Positions 1 to 7,904 of a stretch of DNA of 57,746 nt are shown one piece after another. Each line of letters opens with the position of its first letter. Position 1 is the stretch's first letter. The DNA is taken from assembly GCA_964535025.1 (NCBI GenBank), contig CAZHRW010000040.1, forward strand, positions 1 to 57,746. The letters run 5' to 3'. Source of the stretch: JAAYZK01 sp964535025 (GTDB lineage Bacteria > Planctomycetota > Phycisphaerae > SM23-33 > FEN-1343). Made by a program: the position numbers and the translations under genes. The notes beneath the pieces are model-generated. The model was not told the DNA's origin, did no database searches, and was given only the letters and a program-made list of their open reading frames with translations.

Positions 1-112
1 TCCCCTGGGCGACACGCTGGTCCTCATGCCCGCCCCGGCGATGGACGATGCGACGCTCGCGGCCCTGCTGGCGGGGGTCGCCGGGGCGATCGGGGACCAC
101 TTCGGGTGCTGA
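1..112 (+). CDS. C-terminal end of a class III aminotransferase, probably BioA (partial)
   Basis: Only the last 36 codons are inside the window; the reading frame is open from base 2 and stops with TGA at 110-112. The visible tail reads PLGDTLVLMPAPAMDD followed by a short helical end. A proline-leucine-glycine-aspartate turn, a hydrophobic strand and a Met-Pro-Pro-like turn is how PLP-dependent class III aminotransferases end, and the wording is closest to adenosylmethionine-8-amino-7-oxononanoate aminotransferase (BioA, biotin synthesis). None of the catalytic part (PLP lysine, substrate pocket) is visible, so another member of the family, such as an ornithine or omega-amino aminotransferase, is possible. 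The last 30 bases of the gene and the 10 bases after it are repeated about 200 bases downstream. Confidence 0.5.
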   Translation, partial: PLGDTLVLMPAPAMDDATLAALLAGVAGAIGDHFGC

Positions 113-320
113 CGTCGCCGGGATCGGCCGGCGGCAGGGGCGTCGGAAATCACGCTGAACGGCGAGCGGTTGTGCCGGCCCTGACGGGCCTCGTTGCGTT
201 GTGGGCCGGTTCTGTCCCCACCCCTCACGGGGTGGGCTACAACTATGACGGCCCTGCGGGCCTGTGTCCGGGTGCATCGCGGGGCGATCGCGGACCACTT
301 CGGGCGCTGAGGTCGCCGGC
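83..320. repeat. 40-bp imperfect direct repeat of the aminotransferase gene end
   Basis: Bases 83-122 and 281-320 match at about 36 of 40 positions; both contain a TGA in the same relative place. The first copy covers the last codons and stop of the aminotransferase. The 158 bases between hold no convincing gene, but include the palindromic CACCCCTCACGGGGTGGG followed by CTACAA, a type of intergenic word related to the repeats at 4765-5024. Confidence 0.75.
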
Positions 321-323
321 CGT

Positions 324-1799
324 TCAGGCGGTGGTCGCGTTGTCGAAGGGCATTTCCAGGGCGACGGTGGTGCCCTCGCCCGGCGCCGAGCGGAGGTCCA
401 TGCGGCCGCCGAACATCTCGACGCGCTCGCGGATGCTGAACAGGCCGAAGCCGCCCTCGTCGACCTTGGCGTGGACGGCCTGGGGGTCGAAGCCGCGGCC
501 GGCGTCGGCCACCTCGAGCCGCAATTGCCCATTGTCCCAGGCCATGCGGACGCGGGCCTGGGCGGCGCCGGCGTGCTTGGAGACGTTGACCAGCAGCTCG
601 CGGAGGCACTGGAACAGCACCGCCCGCGCCCGCGGGTCGAGCGGATCGCGCTCGCGGGGCATCTCCAGGTCCACCCGCAGGCCGTGAATCGACGCAATGT
701 CCCCGGCCAGCCACTCGACCGCCGCTGCCAGCCCCGCCTCGTACAGGGCCGGGTGGCTCAGCTGCGTGGTCAGCGACCGCGTGCTGTGGATGGCGCGGTC
801 CAGCAGGGCCGCGACCTCGGCGCCCCACCGCTCGCGGGCGGCGATGTCATCGAGCCCCTTGAGCCGCGCGAGCTTCCACTTCGTCGCCGAGAGGATCTGG
901 CAGACGTCGTCGTGCAGCGCCACCGCCAGGCGCTTGCGCTCCCGCTCCTCGGCCATCGACAGTTCCTGTGCCAACGACCGCAGCCGTTCCTGGTACCGGA
1001 GCATCTCCCGCTCGGTGTGCCTGCGGTCGGTGATGTCCCAGATGACCCCGTCGATGTGGGTGACCCGCCCGTCGGCGTTGGTGAGGAAACGGTTGCGGTC
1101 CTCGACCCAGCGGACGCTCCCGTCGGCGACGTGGATGCGGTAGTGGTGGCCGAAGGTGGAGCTCCCCTCGGCGAGAAACCGCTCGACCTCGCGGCGCACT
1201 CGCGGCAGATCCTCGTCGTGGATGATGCCCGACCAGCTCACCCGTCCGCTGGTGAAGTCCTCGGGCGTGTAGCCGAACTGCCGGATGTTCCGCGAGACGA
1301 ACTCGACGGGGACATCCTCGGCCAGCCGACAGCGGAACGCCACCGCCGGGCCGAAGTCAACGATCGTCTCGAGCGTGGTGAGCCGGTCGTGGGCCGCCTG
1401 GAGGGCGATCTGGGCCGTCTTGCGCCCGGTCACGTCCCGCGCGACCACCAACGCCGCGCCGATCCGCCCGTCCGGGCCGTGCAGGGGCTGGATGCTGGTG
1501 TGAAGCCAGCGGGACGCGCCGCGGAACAGCGGCAGGTGCTCCTCGACGACGGTGCCCCGCCCGGTGGCGATGACCTCACGGAGCCTTGCAACCTGGCGGT
1601 CGGCGATCTCGGCGGGGAAGATGTCGTGGTTGGAGCGGCCGACGAACTCCTCCGGCCGTCCGCCCAACATCGCCGCCGCGGCGGCGTTCACGAAGTGGAA
1701 CACCCCCGCGGCGTCGACCACGCAGATCGACTCGCCGGCACTGGCCAGCAGGACCTCGTGCAACTCGTCGTTCGCGTAGAGCGGTTCCGTTCCCATCAT
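324..1799 (-). CDS. PAS-PAS sensor histidine kinase, NarL/DegS type (HisKA_3)
   Basis: A cytoplasmic sensor kinase of 491 aa. Residues about 10-125 and 150-260 are two PAS folds; the second ends in the typical GVIWDITDRR. A coiled coil (about 262-285) leads into a HisKA_3 dimerisation domain, ERKRLAVALHDDVCQIL, with the phospho-acceptor His at about 296 followed by Asp-Asp, as in NarX/DegS/LiaS kinases. The C-terminal ATPase domain shows the N box (ELLVNVSKHAGA), G1 (DAGRGFD) and G2 (GGFGLFSIRERV). There is no membrane segment, so the signal is probably cytoplasmic (ligand, redox or oxygen). The start at 1799 is preceded by AAGGA on the coding strand; an in-frame extension to 2195 runs through repeat DNA and is unlikely to be translated. 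No response regulator lies next to it, so its partner, expected to be of LuxR/NarL type, is not in view. Confidence 0.88.
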   Translation of the reverse strand: MMGTEPLYANDELHEVLLASAGESICVVDAAGVFHFVNAAAAAMLGGRPEEFVGRSNHDIFPAEIADRQVARLREVIATGRGTVVEEHLPLFRGASRWLHTSIQPLHGPDGRIGAALVVARDVTGRKTAQIALQAAHDRLTTLETIVDFGPAVAFRCRLAEDVPVEFVSRNIRQFGYTPEDFTSGRVSWSGIIHDEDLPRVRREVERFLAEGSSTFGHHYRIHVADGSVRWVEDRNRFLTNADGRVTHIDGVIWDITDRRHTEREMLRYQERLRSLAQELSMAEERERKRLAVALHDDVCQILSATKWKLARLKGLDDIAARERWGAEVAALLDRAIHSTRSLTTQLSHPALYEAGLAAAVEWLAGDIASIHGLRVDLEMPRERDPLDPRARAVLFQCLRELLVNVSKHAGAAQARVRMAWDNGQLRLEVADAGRGFDPQAVHAKVDEGGFGLFSIRERVEMFGGRMDLRSAPGEGTTVALEMPFDNATTA

Positions 1800-1974
1800 C
1801 GGAGTCCTTGAGCCGGAGCCCGCCGGGCCGGACGATACGCCGTGTCCGCCGACGGCAGGCGTGGAGCGAGAGGCAAAGAGGAAGCCCCAGACTCGCGTTC
1901 CCCCCCCACGTCCGTGCGAAAGGGCGACGAGATTATGACGGAATGTAGACGCGCGTGCAAGTTTTTTTCGGGGC

Positions 1975-2070
1975 GATGGACGGGATGGACAGGATGGACA
2001 CGATGGACGGCTGGCGCCGGGGGGGTTGCCCCGTGCCGTGCGGACCCCATGGACGGCTGGCGCCGGGGGG
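1975..2070. repeat. Iterated GATGGACNN words and a 22-bp direct repeat
   Basis: The word GATGGAC occurs four times in a row with 9-10 base spacing (about 1975-2010). A segment ATGGACGGCTGGCGCCGGGG at 2003-2022 recurs at 2049-2068. It sits upstream of the histidine kinase start and downstream of a small membrane-protein gene. A related GGACAGCATGGAC palindrome lies at 51513-51578. Confidence 0.7.
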
Positions 2071-2095
2071 AGGCCTTGCGCTTTCGTCGAAGGGT

Positions 2096-2341
2096 CTACG
2101 TCGATCGCGTCTGGCTGTCGGCCCGGTCGCCCGGCGAGGCCGTCCGCCCGGCGTGGCGGGTCATCTCCAGGCCCAGGCCCAGACCCAGCACGCACAGGGC
2201 GGCGACGATGTAGGCCGAGACGATGATCTGCTCGCGGGCGAAAATGGCGAAAATCGCCACCACCGCCACGCTGATCCCCGCGATCGTCCCGCCCAGGTAG
2301 ACCATCGCGTCGTAGTACGAGGTGATCCGCTTCTCTGCCAT
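2096..2341 (-). CDS. Small two-helix membrane protein
   Basis: An 81-aa protein beginning MAEKRITSYYDAM, with two hydrophobic segments (about residues 15-35 and 42-60) separated by a short REQ loop, and a polar arginine/serine-rich tail. I recognise no family. The start at 2341 is preceded on the coding strand by GGGGACAGCGCG, a fair ribosome binding site. The open frame extends upstream to another ATG at 2374 and beyond, but without a good ribosome site. It is transcribed in the same direction as the next gene upstream (2448-2804), about 100 bases away, and the two may form a unit of small inner-membrane proteins. Function unknown. Confidence 0.6.
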   Translation of the reverse strand: MAEKRITSYYDAMVYLGGTIAGISVAVVAIFAIFAREQIIVSAYIVAALCVLGLGLGLEMTRHAGRTASPGDRADSQTRST

Positions 2342-2447
2342 CGCGCTGTCCCCAAGCAAGGGTTCAAGAGTCATGCAACCGTTACGGGCCACCGGTAGGG
2401 TGGCGCAGCCGAGCCGAAACCGAGGCTGCCCACGCGATGGCGGCGCC

Positions 2448-2804
2448 CTACTCGCGTTGCCGTGTGCCGCACTGATTCCGTAAGAGCTTCCACAGGGCGA
2501 TGGCCCCTGCCCAGGTGCCAACAACCGCGATCCCGTGCAGCCAAACGGGGATCAGGCGGGGATTGAACGTCGCACTCATTCGTTTCAATGTGTCGGACAG
2601 ACGCGTACGCTGCCCGTCGATCCGTTCCTCCGGCGCGCCCTCGGCCACGAGCTGGTCGATCTGGGCTTGGATCTCGACAGCCCTGTCACCCAGCCCTGTC
2701 CATTTGGCCCTCCATCGTGCCTGATGAACCCGATCGACGGTTAGAATCATAATACAGGCGGCCATGATGCCAACGACTAGGGTAAGCTTGTGCTTCCGCT
2801 TCAT
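2448..2804 (-). CDS. Small membrane protein with coiled-coil segment, unknown function
   Basis: A 118-aa protein with an N-terminal transmembrane anchor (about residues 7-24), a charged central helix rich in Gln, Glu and Arg (about 30-75) that could form a coiled coil outside the membrane, and a second hydrophobic segment (about 88-108) ending in a basic tail. GAGGA lies about 8 bases upstream of the ATG at 2804, supporting the start. The topology predicts two membrane crossings with a helical periplasmic loop. I recognise no family. Neighbouring small membrane gene 2096-2341 is co-directional. Confidence 0.6.
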   Translation of the reverse strand: MKRKHKLTLVVGIMAACIMILTVDRVHQARWRAKWTGLGDRAVEIQAQIDQLVAEGAPEERIDGQRTRLSDTLKRMSATFNPRLIPVWLHGIAVVGTWAGAIALWKLLRNQCGTRQRE

Positions 2805-2911
2805 CAGGTCGTCCTCGCCAGTGGAGTGAAGCGACCCTCCACGTCCGTAGCCTAGCCGACCGCCAGGCAGGCATCAAGCGCCGTGATTGGCCTGTCCTCG
2901 CGCCTGCATGA

Positions 2912-2920
2912 TGGTACAAT
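2912..2920 (+). promoter_or_regulatory. Putative extended -10 promoter of the sulfatase gene
   Basis: TGGTACAAT combines a TGN extension with a 5/6 match to TATAAT. No clear -35 box lies 16-18 bases upstream. The start codon of the sulfatase gene follows about 50 bases later. Confidence 0.4.
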
Positions 2921-2971
2921 GCCGCCGGCGATTGGCAATCCCGATTCATCGTCGAACTGAAAGGTATGCGC

Positions 2972-4582
2972 ATGGCCGCCCCGAGGCGCCCGAATATCCT
3001 GTGGGTCTCGTTCGAGGACACCAACCCCTTCTACGGCTGCTACGGCGATCCGGTCGCCCGCACGCCCAACGTCGACCGCCTCGCCGCCGAGGGCTGCCGC
3101 TGGCCGCGGGCGTTCTCGACGGCCGGGGTGTGTGCCCCGGCACGCTCGGCGGTCATCACCGGCATGTACCCCACCGCCATCGGCACCCACCACATGCGGA
3201 CCACCCACGTCAACCCGCATACGCCCGAGATGCCCACGCCCTATGACGCCGTCGTGCCCCATTACGTCAAGTGCTTCAGCGAGTACCTCCGCGCCGCCGG
3301 CTACTACTGCACCAACAACGTCAAGACCGACTACCAGTTCGCCGCCCCCCGCACCGCCTGGGACGAGTGCTCCACCACCGCCCACTGGCGCGACCGGGGC
3401 GACGCCGACCAGCCCTTCTTCGCCGTGTTCAACCCCACCGTCACCCACGAGAGCGGCATGTGGGCGGAAAAATGCCCCGAGCCGACCTTCGACCCGGCCG
3501 ACATGATCGTCCCGCCGATCTTCCCCGACACCGCCGAGGTCCGCCTGGCCCTGGCGCGGATGTACACCAACATCGAGACCGCCGACCGCTTCCTCGGCGA
3601 GCGCCTCGCCGAGCTGGAGGCGGACGGCCTGGCGGACAACACGATCGTCATGCACTGGAGCGATCACGGCCCGCTGCCGCGAGGCAAGCGGTGGCCCTAC
3701 GACTCGGGCATCCGCATCCCGATGATCATCCGCTGGCCCGGCCGTCTCGACGGCGGCACCGTTAGCGACCGCCTGGTCAGCACGATCGACCTGGGCCCGA
3801 CGGTGCTCTCGGCGGCCGGGCTGCCGATCCCCGCCCACATGCAGGGCCGCGCGTTCCTCGGCGAGCGGGAAGCCGCCCCGCGGGAGTACATCTACGCCGC
3901 CCGCGACCGTCACGACACGGCCTACGACATGGTCCGCGCGGTGCGGGACCGGCGGTTCAAGTACATGCGCAACTATCGCCCGGACATCTCCGGCGCGCCG
4001 TGGATCGTGTATCTCAACCGCCACCCGATCATGCAGGCGCTGTGGCGGCTGCACCGCGCGGGCGAGCTCAACGAGGCCCAGTCGCTGCTGTTCAATCGTC
4101 CGCGGCCGATCGAGGAGCTCTACGACACCGACGCCGACCCCTGGGAGACCCGCAACCTCGCCGGCGACCCGCACTACGCCGCCCATCTCGACCGCCTGCG
4201 CGGCGCCCTGGACGGGTGGCGCCGCGACGTCGGCGACCTCGGCGAGATCCCCGAGAGCGAGATGGTCCGCCGCTGGTACCCCGACGGCCGCCAGCCTCAA
4301 ACCGCCGCGCCGCTGGCGATCGCCCTCGACGATAGGGACCATCGCGGCTTCGAGCCGATCGACGGCGAGGCCGTCCTCGCCGCCGGGGCCCTGCTCCAAC
4401 TGCACAGCGCCACCCAGGGCGCCTCGATCGCCTGGCGAACCGACGACGGCGACAACCCGCCCGGCTGGCACCTCTACACCGAGCCCCTCCGCCTGCGCCG
4501 CGGCACCACCACCGTCCGCGCCCGCGCCATCCGCATCGGCTACGCCGAGAGCGACGAGATGCGCGTCACCGTCCGCGTGTAG
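2972..4582 (+). CDS. Formylglycine-dependent sulfatase (S1 family) with C-terminal chitobiase-like domain
   Basis: About 536 aa. The N-terminus PNILWVSFEDTN is the metal-binding strand of type I sulfatases, and CAPARSAVITG (Cys at about 54) is the CxPxR motif in which Cys is oxidised to formylglycine. WSDHGPLPRGKRWPYDSG carries the second metal/phosphosugar-binding block. Residues 1-450 are the alkaline-phosphatase-like domain; the last 70 or so residues (SIAWRTDDGDNPPGWHLYTEP to the end) resemble the chitobiase/hexosaminidase C-terminal beta-sandwich. No clear signal peptide is visible, so location is uncertain. The start at 2972 is chosen because AAAGG lies 7 bases upstream; an ATG two codons earlier at 2966 overlaps that site. 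Planctomycetes use many such enzymes on sulfated polysaccharides; the substrate cannot be told here. A formylglycine-generating enzyme is not in the window. Confidence 0.93.
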   Translation: MAAPRRPNILWVSFEDTNPFYGCYGDPVARTPNVDRLAAEGCRWPRAFSTAGVCAPARSAVITGMYPTAIGTHHMRTTHVNPHTPEMPTPYDAVVPHYVKCFSEYLRAAGYYCTNNVKTDYQFAAPRTAWDECSTTAHWRDRGDADQPFFAVFNPTVTHESGMWAEKCPEPTFDPADMIVPPIFPDTAEVRLALARMYTNIETADRFLGERLAELEADGLADNTIVMHWSDHGPLPRGKRWPYDSGIRIPMIIRWPGRLDGGTVSDRLVSTIDLGPTVLSAAGLPIPAHMQGRAFLGEREAAPREYIYAARDRHDTAYDMVRAVRDRRFKYMRNYRPDISGAPWIVYLNRHPIMQALWRLHRAGELNEAQSLLFNRPRPIEELYDTDADPWETRNLAGDPHYAAHLDRLRGALDGWRRDVGDLGEIPESEMVRRWYPDGRQPQTAAPLAIALDDRDHRGFEPIDGEAVLAAGALLQLHSATQGASIAWRTDDGDNPPGWHLYTEPLRLRRGTTTVRARAIRIGYAESDEMRVTVRV

Positions 4583-5259
4583 GAGCCAAACCCCTCGCCC
4601 TCCGGGGGAGCTGGGGCCCTCCGGCCCCCGTGGGGCCGACCGTCCGGCCGCGCCGGACCGCGCGCACGGCCGCGGGCTGTCAACGGCCATCCGCTCCGCC
4701 CCGCAGGGGCGACCGGAGTTTTGCCGGGGGCGCGAGCCCCCGGAACCCGTGCCCTTGAGTGAGTGAGCCCCGCAGGGGCGACAGAATGCTGCCGGGGCGT
4801 GAGCCCCGTGCCACGGGCGGGCCAGGGGGCGTGCGGGGGCCTGGCACGCTCGCGTCGGTTGCGCTGCGGACGGGTTCTGTCGCCCCTTCAGGGCTTGTCG
4901 CGTAACAGGGACATCCTATCCGGGGCCTGTCGCCCCCCGCTAAACTCTGTCGCCCCTTCAGGGCTCATCGTGTAACAGGGACATCCTATCCGGGGGCTGG
5001 CGCCCCCGGCTAAACTCTGTCGCCTCATCGGTGCTGACGAAGGAAGGCCAATAATCCGGGCGACCGTCCGGCCGTGGCCACACCGCCCGCACGACCGCGC
5101 CCCGGCTCGGCCGGCGGCCGTGCTACCGTGCCGCATCGACGGCAGATCCGTCCCTTTCTCTCCGCCGCCCGCGGCCGTGCGGGAACGCGTCGACAATCGG
5201 ACCGCGCGGCAAACCCGCAAGGGCCGACACATTTCCCGCGCGGTCTGTCAGGGCCGGGT
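4583..5259. other. Gene-free, GC-rich spacer with dispersed repeats
   Basis: This spacer lies between two convergent genes. Its first part (4600-4760) is very GC-rich with short palindromes, for example GGGGGCGCGAGCCCCC. The second part holds the tandem 70-bp repeats described separately. From 5025 to 5259 I see no feature; open frames here have no ribosome site or family resemblance. Confidence 0.5.
4765..5024. repeat. Two tandem 70-bp repeats with an inverted half copy
   Basis: Units at 4876-4945 and 4946-5015 each start TCTGTCGCCCCTTCAGGGCT, continue through GTAACAGGGACATCCTATCC and end in GCTAAAC; a third copy starts at 5016 but stops after 9 bases. An inverted half (GAGCCCCGCAGGGGCGACAG) lies at 4767-4786. 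Each unit contains internal GC-rich palindromes and could fold into hairpins. The organisation resembles REP-like dispersed intergenic repeats. Confidence 0.8.
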
Positions 5260-7233
5260 TCATTCGAGCTGCCTCACGCCGCACGCGGCCAGGTACGATG
5301 CAACCGCGTCGCAGACCGCCGGCCGACGCGTCGGATCCGTTGAATCGCCCGGCGGCACCCAGATCACCGTTCCCTCGCGTGCGCGGGTGAGCAGGACGCG
5401 GTACTTGTTGATGATGAACCGCCGCACGGCCTGCTGACGAACCTGCTGCCAGGCCGTGCCGCGAAAGGCTCGGCAGACCCATTGCCCGCCGGCAGGGTAG
5501 AGATCTCCGCCCCAGCACAGGCTCGTCCAGTCCAGCTCGAGCCCCTGGATGCCGAACTCGGTGGCCGGCCTCTCCAGGTAGAACGACGATCGTACATCCG
5601 CGCGGTCATTGAGAAACCACTGCTCCACGTCCAACTGCGTCTGCACGTCCAGCCCCTCGGCACGCAGCCGCCGTGCCCCACTGCTGGCCACCAGGCCGAT
5701 CCGCCGGCTGCCCCGCTGCTTGCCGCGCAGCCACGTTCTGGCCTGCTGCAGATCACGCGTCATCACCAGGGGGAACCCCTCCAGGCTCGGCCAGATGCGG
5801 CGGGCTTCCTCGACGTTAAGATTTAACACCGCACTCACGAACGCCGACAGCGCCTCGGCCCGATAGGAGCGAAGATTCACATCGAGGTGCAGCGCGGGGT
5901 CGGCAGCGATATGAATGCCCTCCGGCCGCCCCGCGAACAGGCGGCCGCCCTCGCCGCTATCGGGCGATTCGAGTTGGGGCGAAACCCGTACATCCCAATG
6001 CCCGAACCGCTGCTGCAGGGCTCTGCCCCATTCGGCCAAGCCGGCCTCCCCGCGGTTGATCTCCTGGCCGCTGCCGATCAACGCGACGATGACCGCCCAC
6101 CCCCGGTGGCGGTCCATCACGTCCAGCATGATCTCGGCCTCCGCATGCGGACGCTTGAACTTCCGCCGCGACTGGTCGGCGTCCCAGGCCCGCTGGGCCT
6201 CGTCGAAGACCACCACGCGGTCCGGCGGAACCTTGCCCGGCTCGGCGTAATAGGCGTCGATGAAGCGATGGACATTCTGCACAAACGTGCCCACCCGCCG
6301 GCGGGCCTCGGCCCTGGCCGTGCCGGTGCGGGCGGCATGGTCCCGGGCCAGGGCTTCGCGGAGCACCTTCACCAGCGGACCGTTGCCCGACAGGAACACG
6401 CCCAGGTCGCCCTCGTGCAGATCGTGATTGTGGACGATATTCAGCCCCGCCAGGGTCTTGCCGGCCCCGGGGACGCCGGTAATGAAGCATAAGAGTTTAC
6501 GGCCGGCGCGACGGGCGGTCTCGATGGCCCCGATGACGGCCTCGCTGGTCCGGGTCAGGTTGTGGGCGCCGGCGTGACAGCGCGAGATCTCGCGAACGTT
6601 CTGGCCGGCGTAGAGCGCCTGGGCCGCTTCGATGATGGTCGGCGTTGGGAGGTAATTGCTCCGATCCCAGCGCACCGGATCGACGGGCACGCCGTCAGCC
6701 GGATCGTAACGGCGGACAATCGCGGACAGGCAGCGGCCCAGTGTGGCGGCATTGGCACACCACACGGGTGCGACGGAATCCACCACCGCGCCCGCCGGTT
6801 CCGGGCGGTCGGGCGCTTCCGTGCACACCAGCAGCGGAACGAGCACGCGGCCGCGGCTGGCCTCGTGGAAGTCGCGCAGATCGAGGCAGTAGTCCTCGAT
6901 CTGCCGCACGGCCTCGGTCGCATAGCCGGTAGCGCCGCACTTGAACTCGATGGCGATCACCAGCCCATTGGCCAGCAGCACCGCATCCACTCGCTTGCCC
7001 CGTCGCGGGATCGGGTACTCCAGGAGGATCTGACCGCCGGCTTCGAGGACGCCGCCCTCGACCGCCCTCAAGGCGCCGGCCAGCGCCGCGATCTGGACCC
7101 GCCACGCCTCCGTCTGCGCATGCTGCTGCTGATAGAAGCCGGACCTGGCCGACCGCAGGGTCAGCCGGCCGACGATCTTCGCCGTATCGTCACGCAGGAA
7201 CGCATCGACCGTGGACCTGTAATACGCTGGCAT
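5260..7233 (-). CDS. DUF2075-type ATPase/helicase with N-terminal nuclease-like segment
   Basis: A 657-aa protein. The N-terminal third has the pattern of a PD-(D/E)XK nuclease: an Asp in RVDAVLLANG (about residue 80) followed by the strand AIEFKCG (about 94), giving the D...ExK core. Residues about 240-640 match the DUF2075 (Schlafen group 3-like) ATPase: Walker A GVPGAGKT (about 251-258), Walker B RVVVFDEAQRAW (about 336-347), and C-terminal helicase-like motifs including NKYRVLLTRAREG. Proteins of this kind are often single genes in variable genomic islands and some belong to restriction or anti-phage loci; that role is inferred. The start MPAYYRSTV at 7233 is chosen because homologues begin this way; the frame is open upstream but lacks a good start. 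Its only neighbours are repeat regions. Confidence 0.85.
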   Translation of the reverse strand: MPAYYRSTVDAFLRDDTAKIVGRLTLRSARSGFYQQQHAQTEAWRVQIAALAGALRAVEGGVLEAGGQILLEYPIPRRGKRVDAVLLANGLVIAIEFKCGATGYATEAVRQIEDYCLDLRDFHEASRGRVLVPLLVCTEAPDRPEPAGAVVDSVAPVWCANAATLGRCLSAIVRRYDPADGVPVDPVRWDRSNYLPTPTIIEAAQALYAGQNVREISRCHAGAHNLTRTSEAVIGAIETARRAGRKLLCFITGVPGAGKTLAGLNIVHNHDLHEGDLGVFLSGNGPLVKVLREALARDHAARTGTARAEARRRVGTFVQNVHRFIDAYYAEPGKVPPDRVVVFDEAQRAWDADQSRRKFKRPHAEAEIMLDVMDRHRGWAVIVALIGSGQEINRGEAGLAEWGRALQQRFGHWDVRVSPQLESPDSGEGGRLFAGRPEGIHIAADPALHLDVNLRSYRAEALSAFVSAVLNLNVEEARRIWPSLEGFPLVMTRDLQQARTWLRGKQRGSRRIGLVASSGARRLRAEGLDVQTQLDVEQWFLNDRADVRSSFYLERPATEFGIQGLELDWTSLCWGGDLYPAGGQWVCRAFRGTAWQQVRQQAVRRFIINKYRVLLTRAREGTVIWVPPGDSTDPTRRPAVCDAVASYLAACGVRQLE

Positions 7234-7593
7234 TGTTCGTACGCCGGCATTGCTCCCTTGGCCCTTCACCGACCAAGCGCTCAGCATACCCCATCTCCGC
7301 ACGGCTGACCACCCCCCTTGTGCCCTCGCTGTGCCCGGACATTTCCATCGGCGCATCACACCCTCACCGGGCGCGCGTCGCCCTCCTCGGACAATTCGGA
7401 GCGATCGATGCCAACCGCGATCGCCGCTACGATGCCGTCCCTCTTTCAAACGACGGCCCCAGGATGATCCCCCATCTTCCAGTTCCCCCCCCAACACGCG
7501 GGATCAGCGCCGATGACCGCCCAAGACCCTCGACCCGCCGGCGACGTTCGTCGTTGCTATTATCGCCTTTTGAACGGCATCTCCCGCCTGCGA

Positions 7594-7856
7594 GGGGGCA
7601 TGTTTCATAAGATGCACGCACGGCTTCATATTATGACGCGCGGCCGCTATAAAATGATGGCAGGGAGTAATAATCTTCAGCGATCGCTGAACATAATGAC
7701 AACTTTCCCCAACAATCTGAATAGAGTCCAAAAGGCCGCGATCACAAAATTCAACGGCGAATCAATAAACTGCGCGTGCGCCTCAACAATATGCCGCGTC
7801 CGGTGAAGGAACTTAAGCGTCGGCTCAATAAAGTGAAGCTCTCGCGAAACAATCTC
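7594..7856. repeat. Degenerate array of twelve 21-bp units with an 11-bp phase jump
   Basis: An AT-rich word (CATATTATG, TATAAAATG, AACAATCTG, TCAATAAACTG, TCAACAATATG and similar on the + strand) recurs every 21 bases. Unit ends on the minus strand fall at 7856, 7835, 7814, 7793, 7772 and 7751, then at 7719, 7698, 7677, 7656, 7635 and 7614; the step between the two runs is 32 (21 + 11). Read on the minus strand the units encode heptads such as HFIEPTL, KFLHRTR, HIVEAHA, QFIDSPL and, after the phase jump in another frame, QIVGESC, HYVQRSL, KIITPCH, HFIAAAR. No ribosome site or full gene is evident, so I treat it as a repeat and not as a CDS. Confidence 0.7.
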
Positions 7857-7904
7857 ATTTCTGCATCGCACTACCGAAATGGCGCATCCCCGCTGCGGCG
7901 ATCT

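Noticed and set aside
2096..2524. Longer form of the small membrane protein starting at 2524
   Set aside because: The added 61 residues are Arg/Pro/Gly-rich without domain character; the ATG at 2341 has a better ribosome site.
7594..7856. A CRISPR array
   Set aside because: The words are degenerate, the spacing is 21 bp with no unique spacers, and no cas gene is near.
7504..7871. A real coiled-coil or heptad-repeat gene in the 21-bp array
   Set aside because: Frames on both strands are short, shift at the 11-bp jump and lack ribosome sites, so the array is listed as a repeat; a broken gene remains possible.
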